A DNA stretch of 64,000 bases from the NCBI GenBank assembly GCA_019856515.1, contig CP082230.1, positions 5,022,001-5,086,000 on the forward strand. Reading direction: 5' to 3'. The notes below the pieces were generated by a model. The model did no database searches, was not told the DNA's origin, and was given only the letters and a program-made list of their open reading frames with translations. The position numbers and the translations under genes were made by a program. This document shows positions 17,451 through 26,640 of the stretch, in pieces (positions within the stretch are counted from its first letter, which is position 1; each line of letters begins with the position of its first letter). Source of the stretch: Prolixibacteraceae bacterium. Lineage in GTDB: Bacteria > Bacteroidota > Bacteroidia > Bacteroidales > Prolixibacteraceae.

Positions 17451-18419
17451 TCATGTCGAATGTTTACTGAAGTAGTCTACTGCATCAACAATTGCATTAT
17501 CAATAGATTGGTAATCGATTTCTAGGTCAGAGATAGATTTTGTATTTGTATAATAGTTGTTAATGCACAGTATTTTTGTGTTTACGGAGCTCAGACTTGT
17601 TTTTATATGCATATAACGTAGCATATCTCCAATGTATCCTATAGGAGTCAAAAGCCATTTTGGTATTTTTATCATCAATGGATTTTGTTTCGTAAGATCG
17701 TTGAGTTTTTGATAAAACTCTTTAAATGTCATGTTCTCATTTGATAGTATATAACGCTGACCATCTTTACCTTTAGATAAAGCATTATGTATACCATGAG
17801 CTACATCTTGCACATGAACAAAGTTTTTTCCTCCAGGAGGATATAGAACTACTTTTTTCTTCCATGCCATCATTATTATTTTACCCGAACTAGGTTTGGT
17901 GTCGTATGCCCCCAACATAAAAGTTGGATTGACGACTATAGTATCCATCTCCTTGTTGTCGATTAAGATCTGTCTCTCTGCTGTCTCTTTGCTGATGGCA
18001 TACATTGAGTCAGTAAAGGGATATCTCATTGGAGTATCTTCATGCCCTAGGTTGTCAAGAGATCCAAAACCAATAGTATTAGCACTACTGACGAAAATAA
18101 ATTTCTTGACTTTACATATCTTAGAAGCATAAAATAGTTGTTTGGTCGCATCAGTATTAATTTTCCAATAATAAGATTCTGAGATGATGTTTTGACTTGT
18201 TACAGCTGCTATATGAACTACATAATCGACCTCTTGGAGTATCTTACTATAATCGTCAAACAGGGTGCCTGTGACAAGTTCTAAATTATCGTGTGTTTTT
18301 CCTTTGTAAGATTCTAATGATCTTACCAAACCGATAACTCTATACCCTTTGTCTAAAAGTAAGTGGACAAGGTTTGTTCCAAGTAAACCATTTACTCCTG
18401 TGATAAAAATAGATCTCAT
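17451..18419 (-). CDS. NAD(P)-dependent epimerase/dehydratase (extended SDR)
   Basis: 322 aa. Rossmann motif GVNGLLGTN at residues 8-16, HIAAVTS, and the catalytic pair YAISK (about 141-145) preceded by VSSANTIGFG. The pattern fits extended SDRs acting on nucleotide sugars or, as in dihydroflavonol reductase-like forms, on small ketones; I favour the latter group because of the NPTFMLGAYDTKPSSGKII region, seen in DFR-like proteins. It begins 13 nt downstream of the next SDR gene on the same strand, so the two form an operon. Confidence 0.8.
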   Translation of the reverse strand: MRSIFITGVNGLLGTNLVHLLLDKGYRVIGLVRSLESYKGKTHDNLELVTGTLFDDYSKILQEVDYVVHIAAVTSQNIISESYYWKINTDATKQLFYASKICKVKKFIFVSSANTIGFGSLDNLGHEDTPMRYPFTDSMYAISKETAERQILIDNKEMDTIVVNPTFMLGAYDTKPSSGKIIMMAWKKKVVLYPPGGKNFVHVQDVAHGIHNALSKGKDGQRYILSNENMTFKEFYQKLNDLTKQNPLMIKIPKWLLTPIGYIGDMLRYMHIKTSLSSVNTKILCINNYYTNTKSISDLEIDYQSIDNAIVDAVDYFSKHST

Positions 18420-18432
18420 TTGATGTTAAAGG

Positions 18433-19275
18433 TTAGATTGTTTCATTAGTAATTTCTCGTTTTACGATACGGGTCATCAATGGTATGGTTAACCATTCAG
18501 GTAGAATCTTAGATGTGAAAAAGGTCAATTTGCTCAGTACAACGATAGGCTCTTTCTTGAGTAAACGAGCAATAGCATATTTTGCAATTCGATCCGTTTT
18601 TATTAATGTAAGTTTTCCCATAAACCCTTGCTTTTCAATTCGAGAGGTAATCTCAGGGTTGGTTGCCATTGCACCAGGGTGGATAACACTAATACTTACT
18701 CCTGTATTTTTGAGCTCTTCTCTTAGACCTCTCGAAAAAGAGTGGATAAATAGTTTGGATGCAGGATATACAGTTTTGTATCCTACAGGTGAGAAAGCAG
18801 CGATACTTGAAACATTCAGAATATAAGCTTGGTGTTGTCTCTTAAGGTTAGGTAAAAGCTGATGTGTAAGTATTGTAGTGGCATGGATATTAACCTGTAG
18901 TATTGTATTAATATAATCCAGATTTACTTCGCTAAAACTTCGTGTGCCACCAATTCCTGCATTGTTGATTAAAATATCAATGTTAAACTCTTTGTTTATT
19001 AAACCTGCAAGTTGAATGATATTTTCATTTGTAGTAAAGTCGGTTTCAAAAAAAATAACTTCGACATGATATTTACCCTTAATTTCTTCAGCAACGTCTT
19101 TTAATCCTTGGTTAGGAAGACTTACTAATATTAGATCTCTATTTAAGCTTGCGATCTCAATAGCAAATGCTTTTCCAAGGCCTTGGCTTGCTCCTGTAAC
19201 TACAGCAAAAGTTTTATTATTTATCTCTTTCATCACTTTGAAAAGTTTTATTTTGTGACAAAAGTAATGTGTCAA
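18433..19275 (-). CDS. Classical short-chain dehydrogenase/reductase
   Basis: Classical SDR. Cofactor motif TGASQGLGKA, NNAG in INNAGIGG, serine in NVSSIAAF and YPASK catalytic pair. The longest frame gives 280 aa, but the better start is ATG at 19233 (MKEINNKTFAVVTGAS, 266 aa), which places the Rossmann strand at the usual distance. The C-terminal portion (LLKKEPIVVLSKLTFFTSKILPEWLTIPLMTRIVKRE) resembles membrane-associated DltE-like SDRs. Likely co-transcribed with the epimerase gene. The start lies about 130 nt downstream of the C-terminus of the broken AraC regulator gene on the same strand. Confidence 0.85.
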   Translation of the reverse strand: MTHYFCHKIKLFKVMKEINNKTFAVVTGASQGLGKAFAIEIASLNRDLILVSLPNQGLKDVAEEIKGKYHVEVIFFETDFTTNENIIQLAGLINKEFNIDILINNAGIGGTRSFSEVNLDYINTILQVNIHATTILTHQLLPNLKRQHQAYILNVSSIAAFSPVGYKTVYPASKLFIHSFSRGLREELKNTGVSISVIHPGAMATNPEITSRIEKQGFMGKLTLIKTDRIAKYAIARLLKKEPIVVLSKLTFFTSKILPEWLTIPLMTRIVKREITNETI

Positions 19276-20225
19276 AGTGCTGTAATTGTTCGCAAATGAA
19301 GAGTAGAACCTCTTGTGTAATCTACAGTTATTTAGTTACTTGTGTTGTGTTTTTGTTCGCTGCTATAGATCCGAACCTTTTTTCTTGAATTCAGAAGGAG
19401 TTAATCCTGTATTTTTTTTGAATATGGTGTTAAATGTTGTTTTTGAACTAAATCCTGATTCATATGCAATTCCTATAATAGAGAGGTTTAAGGAGCTGTT
19501 GTTTCGTAGTAATTTCTTTGCTTTTTTGACACGAAACCTATTGATATAACTATAGAAATTCTCATCAAATCCAGTATTGATAACATAGGATAATTGATTA
19601 GATGAGATATTCATCTGTTTGGCAAGATTAATGAGATTAAGTTCAGTATCAAGATATGGTTCCTCATTTTCCATCAAGCGGTTTAAACTTGATTTCAGTT
19701 CAAAGAGTCGTTCATCAGAGATAATTTTACGTTTGGTCTGCTCCTCTTCCGTTTGAGTTACCATTAACGTTTCGCGTCGTTCTATTTCGTTAATTGGATA
19801 AATTTCTTTCTGTTTTAATGTATTATATGCAATAAAATAGATCATTATCAATGTGATCAGGTTCATAATGATGTTGAGGGGATCCGAAAAGTATATCGTA
19901 TTAAAAACGACGAAAATTATATTGATAAAGAGTAAGGTTTTAATAATGTAATCTAACCAACTCAAATTTATGCCAGCAGTATTAGAAGCAAATCGCTTAA
20001 TCTGTCTCTTGTGTTTGTAGAGTGTTATATAAGACAAGAATATAAAAAATGAAGCATGAACAAGAATGAACGCAATAATCAATGGATAAAGATCTAGAGT
20101 ACTCTTCTCTTGAAGAAGTAGAAGCGACAAGAAAGTAATAGGAACAACGTAAACGTTCGGTTAAGACCATCTTGTAACCTGATTTTATAGTCTATATTTT
20201 TGATTTCGAATCAAAACAATAAGAA

Positions 20226-20525
20226 ATGACTAAGAAGGAAAGAATGTTTCAGTTGGTGTTTCAGCAAGAGGAAAGTGGTATTACTATTGCTGATTTTTGC
20301 AAACAACATGCAGTAAAGATGTCTGTATTTAATTATTGGAAATCGAAACAGAAGAAGGAATTGGATAGCCATGTAGATAAAGGTTTCTTTGTATCGATAG
20401 ACAATCCAGATCCACGAATAGATACGGATATTGTCATCACTTACCCTAATGGGGTGACCATTAATATTCCTTCGACTAGTGCCGCCATCTCAACTATCCA
20501 ATCTTTAATTCAATTGCAAAGCTAA
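20226..20525 (+). CDS. tnpA: IS66 accessory protein TnpA
   Basis: 99 aa, the small first ORF of IS66 elements. Contains a helix-turn-helix-like segment near the N-terminus (ERMFQLVFQQEESGITIADFCKQHAVKMSVFNYWKSK) that would bind the element ends. Its stop codon overlaps the start of tnpB. Confidence 0.85.
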   Translation: MTKKERMFQLVFQQEESGITIADFCKQHAVKMSVFNYWKSKQKKELDSHVDKGFFVSIDNPDPRIDTDIVITYPNGVTINIPSTSAAISTIQSLIQLQS

Positions 20526-20869
20526 TGTTTACATTATCATCTAATGATCGTTTTCGTCTCTATTCAGAACCTACAGATATGAGAAAGAGTTTTAACGGAT
20601 TGTCAGGATTGGTTCTGAATAAAATGAAACAAAATGTAGTTTCTGGTGATGTCTTTATTTTCATCAACAAGAGTCGCAATATGATGAAACTATTGAGATG
20701 GGAAAAAGGTGGTTTTGTCCTTTTTATTAAAAGACTTGAACAGGGTACTTTTAAGATTCCAACAATTGATAGTGATATGGACAAGAGTATCGAATGGACT
20801 GATCTTGTTCTTATGGTAGAAGGGGTTGTAATTAAACAATATAAGATGCAAAAACGTTATGTTATGTAG
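20525..20869 (+). CDS. tnpB: IS66 accessory protein TnpB
   Basis: 114 aa. Family signature near the start: RFRLYSEPTDMRKSFNGLSGLV, followed by GDVFIFINKSRNMMKLLRWEKGGFVLFIKRLEQG. TnpB (IS66 Orf2) is required for transposition in IS66 elements but its biochemical activity is not established. Confidence 0.93.
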   Translation: MFTLSSNDRFRLYSEPTDMRKSFNGLSGLVLNKMKQNVVSGDVFIFINKSRNMMKLLRWEKGGFVLFIKRLEQGTFKIPTIDSDMDKSIEWTDLVLMVEGVVIKQYKMQKRYVM

Positions 20870-20892
20870 ATAAAAATGTGTATATTTATACT

Positions 20893-22413
20893 ATGAATCA
20901 GAGCGATAACATAGATAACTTAAGTATAAATGACCTGTTGAAAAAACTCCAACAGGTCACGAAAGCCTATGCATCTATTGACTCTGAAAATGTAAGTCTC
21001 AAACAAGAGATTGAGGAACTGAAGGCTCATATTGCTTATCTTAATAGACGTATCTTCGGAATGACTACAGAGCCTTTTATTGATCCAAATCAATTAGAGT
21101 TAGATCTTCCTATAGAAGAAAATAGTTCCGACAACTCTGATCCTGTAGTAGAAGAGGAAGTGGTTGTAGAGGTGAAGAAAAAGAAACGTGCCAAAAGAAA
21201 GCATATCCCAAAACATCTTCCACGTCAAGAGGAAGTTATTGAACCTGATGAGATCCCTGATGGGGCGATACGTATAGGAGAAGAGGTGTCGGAGAGAATT
21301 GAATTTGAACCAGGAAAATTATACGTGCGTAGAATCGTACGACCAAAGTATAGCTTACCTAAGGAGTCGGGGGTAATTGTTGCAGAACTTCCTTCGGATA
21401 TTATTCCAAGGTGTATGGCTGGAACCTCTTTGATAAGTCAATTTATTGTAGGAAAATATTTTGACCATATTCCTCTATATCGAGCCCAAGGAATATTTAA
21501 AAGATCGGGAATTGAATTCCCTAAATCCACCATTAATGGATGGATGAGTAAAGCAGCAGAGCTATTAACTCCATTATATGAGCATGTAAAGCATAAGGTT
21601 GTCTCATCCGATTATATTCAAGCGGATGAAACAACCATTAAAGTGCTTACCGATAAAAAACCAGGGGCTACGCATTTAGGATACTTCTGGGTCTATTATG
21701 CTCCACACCTAAAATGTTGTCTGTTTGACTACAACAAATCAAGAAACTCAGATGTCCCTGACGCGATACTAAAAGACTTCAAGGGGGTGTTACAGACGGA
21801 TGGATATCAAGGCTACAATAAGCTGTCAAGAGATAAGCCGATTATAAGGCTAGCATGTATGGCCCATGCACGACGGAAGTTCTTCGATGCACAAAAAAAC
21901 GATAAAGAACGGTCCGAATATGCATTAATAAGAATCCAAAAACTTTACCAAATAGAACGAGAATGTGTCGAGAATAACCTGTCACACGAAGAGATATTTC
22001 AACTTCGTCAAGAAAAAGCTGTGCCTATATTGACCGATATAGGTAAATGGCTAGAAACGCAGGCATCTCAAGTGTTACCCCAAAGTCTTATTGGAAAAGC
22101 TGTTCATTACACATGGAATCTATGGAATAGTTTAAGTAGATATGTGGAGCATGGTAGTTACATTATTGACAATAATTTTGTAGAGAATAAGATTAGACCT
22201 GTAGCTATTGGACGAAAAAACTATCTGTTTGCAGGATCTGAAGATGGAGCACAAAGATCTGCACTGTTTTATACTCTATCTGCTATGTGCAAAGTGGCAG
22301 AAGTAGATCCACATGCTTGGTTCACTGATGTTCTTAATCGGATAATAGATACAAAGCCTTCTCAATATGATGATCTTCTTCCTGAACAATGGAAGAAGAA
22401 AATAGTACAATAA
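20893..22413 (+). CDS. tnpC: IS66 transposase TnpC
   Basis: DDE transposase, 506 aa from ATG 20893; a GTG at 20878 would add five residues. N-terminal leucine-rich coiled coil (residues about 8-60), a Lys/Arg-rich segment, then the catalytic region: SDYIQADETTIKV, QTDGYQGYNKLS and the C-terminal DNNFVENKIRPVAIGRKNYLFAGSEDGA block with the final glutamate. A complete frame, so the element could still move. Confidence 0.95.
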   Translation: MNQSDNIDNLSINDLLKKLQQVTKAYASIDSENVSLKQEIEELKAHIAYLNRRIFGMTTEPFIDPNQLELDLPIEENSSDNSDPVVEEEVVVEVKKKKRAKRKHIPKHLPRQEEVIEPDEIPDGAIRIGEEVSERIEFEPGKLYVRRIVRPKYSLPKESGVIVAELPSDIIPRCMAGTSLISQFIVGKYFDHIPLYRAQGIFKRSGIEFPKSTINGWMSKAAELLTPLYEHVKHKVVSSDYIQADETTIKVLTDKKPGATHLGYFWVYYAPHLKCCLFDYNKSRNSDVPDAILKDFKGVLQTDGYQGYNKLSRDKPIIRLACMAHARRKFFDAQKNDKERSEYALIRIQKLYQIERECVENNLSHEEIFQLRQEKAVPILTDIGKWLETQASQVLPQSLIGKAVHYTWNLWNSLSRYVEHGSYIIDNNFVENKIRPVAIGRKNYLFAGSEDGAQRSALFYTLSAMCKVAEVDPHAWFTDVLNRIIDTKPSQYDDLLPEQWKKKIVQ

Positions 22414-22760
22414 AAATCACACTACACAATACGGGTATAGCCGAACGCTTACGGAACAACCTGATAAGCGATACTATATCTTGGTATTTTGTAGTTTGGA
22501 TTGGTAAAATATTTAATGCAAAGAAAAAAGGCAACAGGACCTAGTAGTTGAATCACTTTAACTAATGAAGTGGGTGATAATTCAAACGGCACACCTGATG
22601 ATAAAGTGATGATCTCTTCTATCCAGTGAGAAGCCCATAGTAATAGAAATATACCAAGCCACCTATTGGCTTTAGTATTTAGCTTCAACGGATTGGCTAA
22701 GAATAAAAAAGCAAGTAAAATGAGGGATCCGAAGATGTTAATTTCAAGAAAATGTATCAT

Positions 22761-23260
22761 CAATGTTTTTATATGTTACAATCAATACTGTCTGGTAAAG
22801 ATACAAACATAATTCTGAAGCAATAAATCAATTTGTATACACACTTGTTTAACAGTAATCTCTTCGAGTTTGTTTATGAGGTGAGGATGATGCTCGTAAA
22901 ATAGTTTAAAAAAACTGTTTTAGAATAAATAAGATGATATCCATAATGGAATGTCTCTTTATTGTATGTGTGAAGTGTTTAATGTTAAAATAGGTGAAAA
23001 TAAATTTGTGTTTGATTAATTGTAAAAGTATATTTATAAGAGTTCATATCGCTGTCATATTCAAATATTTGAAATAAAATCACTATTCTTCGGAATACTC
23101 TCTTGCATTATTGAACAAAGTGGTCATTTGTGATGAGATTTAGCAGTTTCGACAGATATTTGTTCTCAAAATCAACTGACTGCTTTATGAACAAGACCTG
23201 TTTCATCATATTTGGTGTAGCTGTTTATGATTTAATCTAACATATGTAAAAATTGTACTT
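22761..23260. other. 500-nt intergenic region between divergent genes
   Basis: Between the start of the broken AraC gene and the beta-propeller gene. Strongly AT-rich and without a credible ORF. CATATTTG near 23206 differs by one base from the Bacteroidetes -7 element and is about 50 nt upstream of the beta-propeller start, but no clear -33 is seen. Confidence 0.4.
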
Positions 23261-24448
23261 ATGATTTCAAAAGAAAATAGAGGGTTTATCTATGGAGCAC
23301 GTATTCTAAATTCTATTCTACTCATTGGGCTTCTGTTCTTACTGATCACTTCATGTAATAAGAAAATGAAAAGTGAACATGAGTTTGAATATGTGATTAA
23401 TGTATCTGAATCATTATCCTCTGAAAAAGAAACGGTGAAATTATCGGATTACTGTAGTCAAATTAATTACATCCCTCTTGAAACACATCCAGAGTGTCTA
23501 TTGCGAAATATTCTTAAATTGGAGATGACCAAAAGGTATATCTATGTCTCAGATGGTAGACACGTCTATATGTTTGATAAACAAGGTCAGTTTATTAGAG
23601 AAATAAGTAAAATAGGGAAGGGACCTGAAGAACATGGTAAGTCAATTCGTTTTACATTAGATCAAAGAAATAATGAAATATTGATTTGTGATATTAGATC
23701 TTATCCAGCAAGAGTGTTGATCATGAATGCTTTAAACGGAAGCTATAAACGTACGATTCTTATAAATGAACAAGTTGACAAAGTTGATTTCTTGTCGGAT
23801 GGTAGACTGATGTTTTTTACGATGGACTTGTCTAATCGAACCAGTAGATTTACGACAAATGAAATATTATTAACAGATCATAATGGAAATATCTTAGATT
23901 CGATTCAAGATAATAATCGATTATTGAATCATAATAATATATTGGGTACCATTGATAAACATTCATTAAATGGAAGTGTTTATTATATGGGGAATTACAA
24001 AAACAAAATGTATAAAGTGATGGATAAATTCATGAAAGTTCCATATGTTTTGTTTGATTATCAGAATAAAGTGGAATATAATGATCTTTATATTTCTCCT
24101 GAAAAGGGTGAAGAGTTTAAAGATCATATTATTATACGTAGGCCAGTGGAAGATCCGAATAATTTGTTTTTTATTACGCAATTTGGTGTTATGCCACCTC
24201 ACTTGACCAAAGAAAACTTTATTTTTAGTAAAAGGACACATCAACTAATACATACAGAAAAGCTTATCAATGATGTAGATGGAGGTATGCCTTTTTGGCC
24301 TTCTTTTTATACCGATAATAAGTTAATTATGACTTCTAAAGCTCGAGATATTATCACTTATAGAGAAAAGAATAGCGGGGAGACTCTGAATAAGATTGCC
24401 AAGGACCTAAAGATGGATTCTAATCCAGTATTGGTTATTGCTCAATAA
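23261..24448 (+). CDS. 6-bladed beta-propeller lipoprotein
   Basis: 395 aa. The N-terminal signal carries a lipobox ITSC (C32), predicting an outer-membrane or periplasmic lipoprotein. The body has repeated propeller strands: IYVSDGRHVYMFDKQGQFIREI, GKGPEEHG, ILICDIR, and a late KLINDVDGGMPFWPSFYTDNKLIM. The combination of an N-terminal VKLSDYCSQINYIPLET segment and RHVYMFDKQG blades is characteristic of the Bacteroidetes 6-bladed beta-propeller family. These lipoproteins are frequent next to SusC/D loci, as here, where susC begins about 520 nt downstream. It has its own terminator, so it is probably transcribed separately. Confidence 0.85.
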   Translation: MISKENRGFIYGARILNSILLIGLLFLLITSCNKKMKSEHEFEYVINVSESLSSEKETVKLSDYCSQINYIPLETHPECLLRNILKLEMTKRYIYVSDGRHVYMFDKQGQFIREISKIGKGPEEHGKSIRFTLDQRNNEILICDIRSYPARVLIMNALNGSYKRTILINEQVDKVDFLSDGRLMFFTMDLSNRTSRFTTNEILLTDHNGNILDSIQDNNRLLNHNNILGTIDKHSLNGSVYYMGNYKNKMYKVMDKFMKVPYVLFDYQNKVEYNDLYISPEKGEEFKDHIIIRRPVEDPNNLFFITQFGVMPPHLTKENFIFSKRTHQLIHTEKLINDVDGGMPFWPSFYTDNKLIMTSKARDIITYREKNSGETLNKIAKDLKMDSNPVLVIAQ

Positions 24449-24969
24449 TATTTTCTTCTTATTGAAATAGAATTTCATTCATTACTTTATGTATTCGTCG
24501 TCATGATAATAGATGGCCGAGATATTATTTCCTCCACTGCTATAAGACCTATTGTTTTTATAGCAGTGTTTTTATTTGCTTGATTACTCTCACCGATTTA
24601 TCTAATTCATATCCCTAATATATGTGTTGAGAAAGTATTGTTTGTGATATTTTGATAATCATAAATATTTAACTATTAATCCTATTACAATACTTCAATA
24701 ATATATTACTGAACAGATTCCAGTTTAAGATATAAGTTTAAAGCCCATCATTAGTTTTTGAGATAATATGCCAATTAATATAATCATCTTCTAGCTCTAT
24801 TATTTTCAATTTTATTATGTAGAATAGTCTATGTAATGACGTGTTTTATTCTATTTTCTTATTGTATCTTGTTGAATATTATGATTATACGTGTTTTGAA
24901 GCATAAGTGTTTATATTGTTTTTTATGCATATATAAGGTAGTTTTATTAACAACTAAAACTATCTTAAT
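24449..24969. other. Intergenic region upstream of susC
   Basis: 520 nt, AT-rich, no gene. It holds the beta-propeller gene terminator (24535-24573) and, ending four bases before the susC start, an imperfect 12-bp stem AAGGTAGTTTTA / TAAAACTATCTT (24935-24946 with 24955-24966). That hairpin would sit directly over the ribosome-loading region of susC and could have controlled its translation. Confidence 0.6.
24535..24573 (+). terminator. Terminator of the beta-propeller gene
   Basis: Perfect 11-bp stem CACTGCTATAA / TTATAGCAGTG (24535-24545 with 24558-24568), 12-nt loop and a T-run (TTTTTATTT). Confidence 0.85.
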
Positions 24970-24981
24970 ATGAAACAGAGT

Positions 24982-26640
24982 GTAACTACTCAGGTAGTAT
25001 TATAGTTTAGCCTCTATTAGATTTTAAATAGAGCTTCAAGAAGATAACTTTCAAAATTATCTATTCCCAGCTTAAGTTAACATTATTGCATGATAGCCAA
25101 TATGCGATCATGTTCAGAACACTCTTTCCTTGTTTCTTTAATGTGTCGGTTATAGATCGCAACATGGCATACCTCTGCGCCCCTTCTTCTGTGCGATATC
25201 CCTTAGACACATTCTGTTTTACCTTGATGTTACGCATTGCTCTTTCCGAAGCATTATTATCAAACGGTACTTCATAATGATTTAAGAAAGTAAACACACT
25301 ATCGATTTTCTTTATTAATCGTTGTCGTAATGTTCTGATTTCATCGAGCTGATCGTCATTTATGTCGATATTCAGAAGTTCTAATAATTTGGTCTTAAAT
25401 GATGCTTCCTTATCTAGTGGGAAATCTTTTTCTTCAGCTTCCCGTTTTAATTTCATGGCTTCTGAAAAGAGATCTAATATATCTTGTGCCCATCTATTAT
25501 TGGTCTGTTGCTTTATGTAGATTAATTCGCGTTGTAAATGAGCTAGACATAGTTGATAATGTTTGGCAGGGGTCTTTAGTTGAGAAGCATAGCAGTCACT
25601 TACTAAAGTAGCATTAGTAAATCCATCTTTGAAATTTTCTTCCACAACTTTATACCCTCTAGATCTATGTGCTGTGATAAAAGTTAGTTCATAATTTTGC
25701 CAAACCCACATCCATCCTTTACTGCCATCTATTTTACAACCTGTTTCATCAGATCCAACTATATTGGCATCTTCAATAGATTGACGTAGAGATTCATATA
25801 GGGGAGTGAATACCTTTTCTGCATGTTTTAAAATATTGTCAATAGTTCCATCTCCTATTTTATAGGAAGTCAGCTCTTCTACTAGCGAACTAATCCGATT
25901 TAAAGGGATATAGTGCTCTATATGCAGACTAAGAATTAGCGAACGTATGTTGGGACCATATTGAACTGGTGCATTAACATTGGATGGCATAGCTCCTTTA
26001 TGGATTTGTCCACAACTGCATCTATTCTCATAAAGACGATGCTCAATACATATAGGTTCAATAACAGGGGGGATATCAAAAACTTGACGCTTGCATAGCA
26101 ACCTAGCATCCTCAGGATTCAGTCTATTTCCACAACTACACTTAGCTAAAGGATGATGAGATTCGATATCGGTCGGTGTGGCATCTTGAAATAAAGTCAT
26201 GCCTTTATGACCAAGTTGACCTCCTGATTTTTTATTAGATTTCTTGCGAAGAGATTGGTTCTTCTTTACTGTTGATAAATCTCTAGATGGAGGAAAACTG
26301 CTATTACCACTATTTTTCTTGCTACGTGATAGTTGATCTTCAAGAGTCTTAATCTTAGCATGAAGCATCGCATTTTCTTCTGACAAAGCTCTTACCTCCG
26401 ACATAACAATGTCTAATTTTGCCAGTAAAGATTGTACTTGCTCTTTTAATGCCTTGTTTTCTTTTTCTAAACGATCAACTTTATTCATGCCTGCAAAGAT
26501 CTATTCTTATGGTCAAAATAGAAAAGATAACAACTAAAAGTAATCAACAAATACATTGTTATTTATCAACATTGTACACCAAATCAACGTGTTTGAAGTT
26601 TTTGTCGGTTAAAACCTATCTGAAGAACCTGAGTAGTTAC
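24982..26640 (-). mobile_element. Single-gene IS66-family insertion sequence in the susC signal sequence
   Basis: 1659 bp. Terminal repeats GTAACTACTCAGGT at the left end and its complement at the right end (26627-26640). Flanked by AACAGAGT (24974-24981) and CACAGAGT (26641-26648), a near-perfect 8-bp target duplication with one changed base. The transposase gene is on the minus strand, opposed to susC. No tnpA or tnpB present. Confidence 0.92.
25061..26488 (-). CDS. IS66-family transposase, single-ORF type
   Basis: 475 aa. N-terminal coiled coil (EKENKALKEQVQSLLAKLD), the conserved NSGNSSFPPSRDLS motif and GGQLGHKG, a zinc-finger-like CSCGNRL / RCSCG pair, then the DDE domain: NIVGSDETGCKIDG, LVSDCYASQ and DNNASERAMRNIKVKQNVSKGYRTEEGA. 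Clearly distinct from the tnpC at 20893, so two separate IS66 lineages are present. The frame is intact. Confidence 0.95.
   Translation of the reverse strand: MNKVDRLEKENKALKEQVQSLLAKLDIVMSEVRALSEENAMLHAKIKTLEDQLSRSKKNSGNSSFPPSRDLSTVKKNQSLRKKSNKKSGGQLGHKGMTLFQDATPTDIESHHPLAKCSCGNRLNPEDARLLCKRQVFDIPPVIEPICIEHRLYENRCSCGQIHKGAMPSNVNAPVQYGPNIRSLILSLHIEHYIPLNRISSLVEELTSYKIGDGTIDNILKHAEKVFTPLYESLRQSIEDANIVGSDETGCKIDGSKGWMWVWQNYELTFITAHRSRGYKVVEENFKDGFTNATLVSDCYASQLKTPAKHYQLCLAHLQRELIYIKQQTNNRWAQDILDLFSEAMKLKREAEEKDFPLDKEASFKTKLLELLNIDINDDQLDEIRTLRQRLIKKIDSVFTFLNHYEVPFDNNASERAMRNIKVKQNVSKGYRTEEGAQRYAMLRSITDTLKKQGKSVLNMIAYWLSCNNVNLSWE

Larger units (their letters stand above)
20149..22452 (+). mobile_element. 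IS66-family insertion sequence (three-gene type)
   Basis: 2304 bp, ends GTAAACGTTCGG on the left and the complement of GTAAGCGTTCGG on the right, flanked by a perfect 8-bp target duplication GGAACAAC (20141-20148 and 22453-22460), the length usual for IS66. It carries tnpA, tnpB and tnpC in order on the plus strand and looks complete. Confidence 0.96.
19363..22760 (-). pseudogene. AraC-family regulator with membrane N-terminus, split by IS66
   Basis: The N-terminal half (22760 down to 22453) encodes three membrane helices (FGSLILLAFLFLAN, RWLGIFLLLWASHWIEEI, LLGPVAFFLCIKYF); the C-terminal half (20140 down to 19363) continues with more helices and an AraC helix-turn-helix pair (LINLAKQMNISSNQLSYVIN and SIIGIAYESGFSSKTTFNTIFKK). 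Removing IS66 (20149-22452) and one 8-bp GGAACAAC copy joins AYQVVP to ITFLSLLLLQEK in frame, giving exactly 361 codons plus stop. This is the usual layout of Bacteroidota membrane-anchored AraC regulators. The two halves cannot be made as one protein now. Its former targets may be the SDR genes just downstream. Confidence 0.92.
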
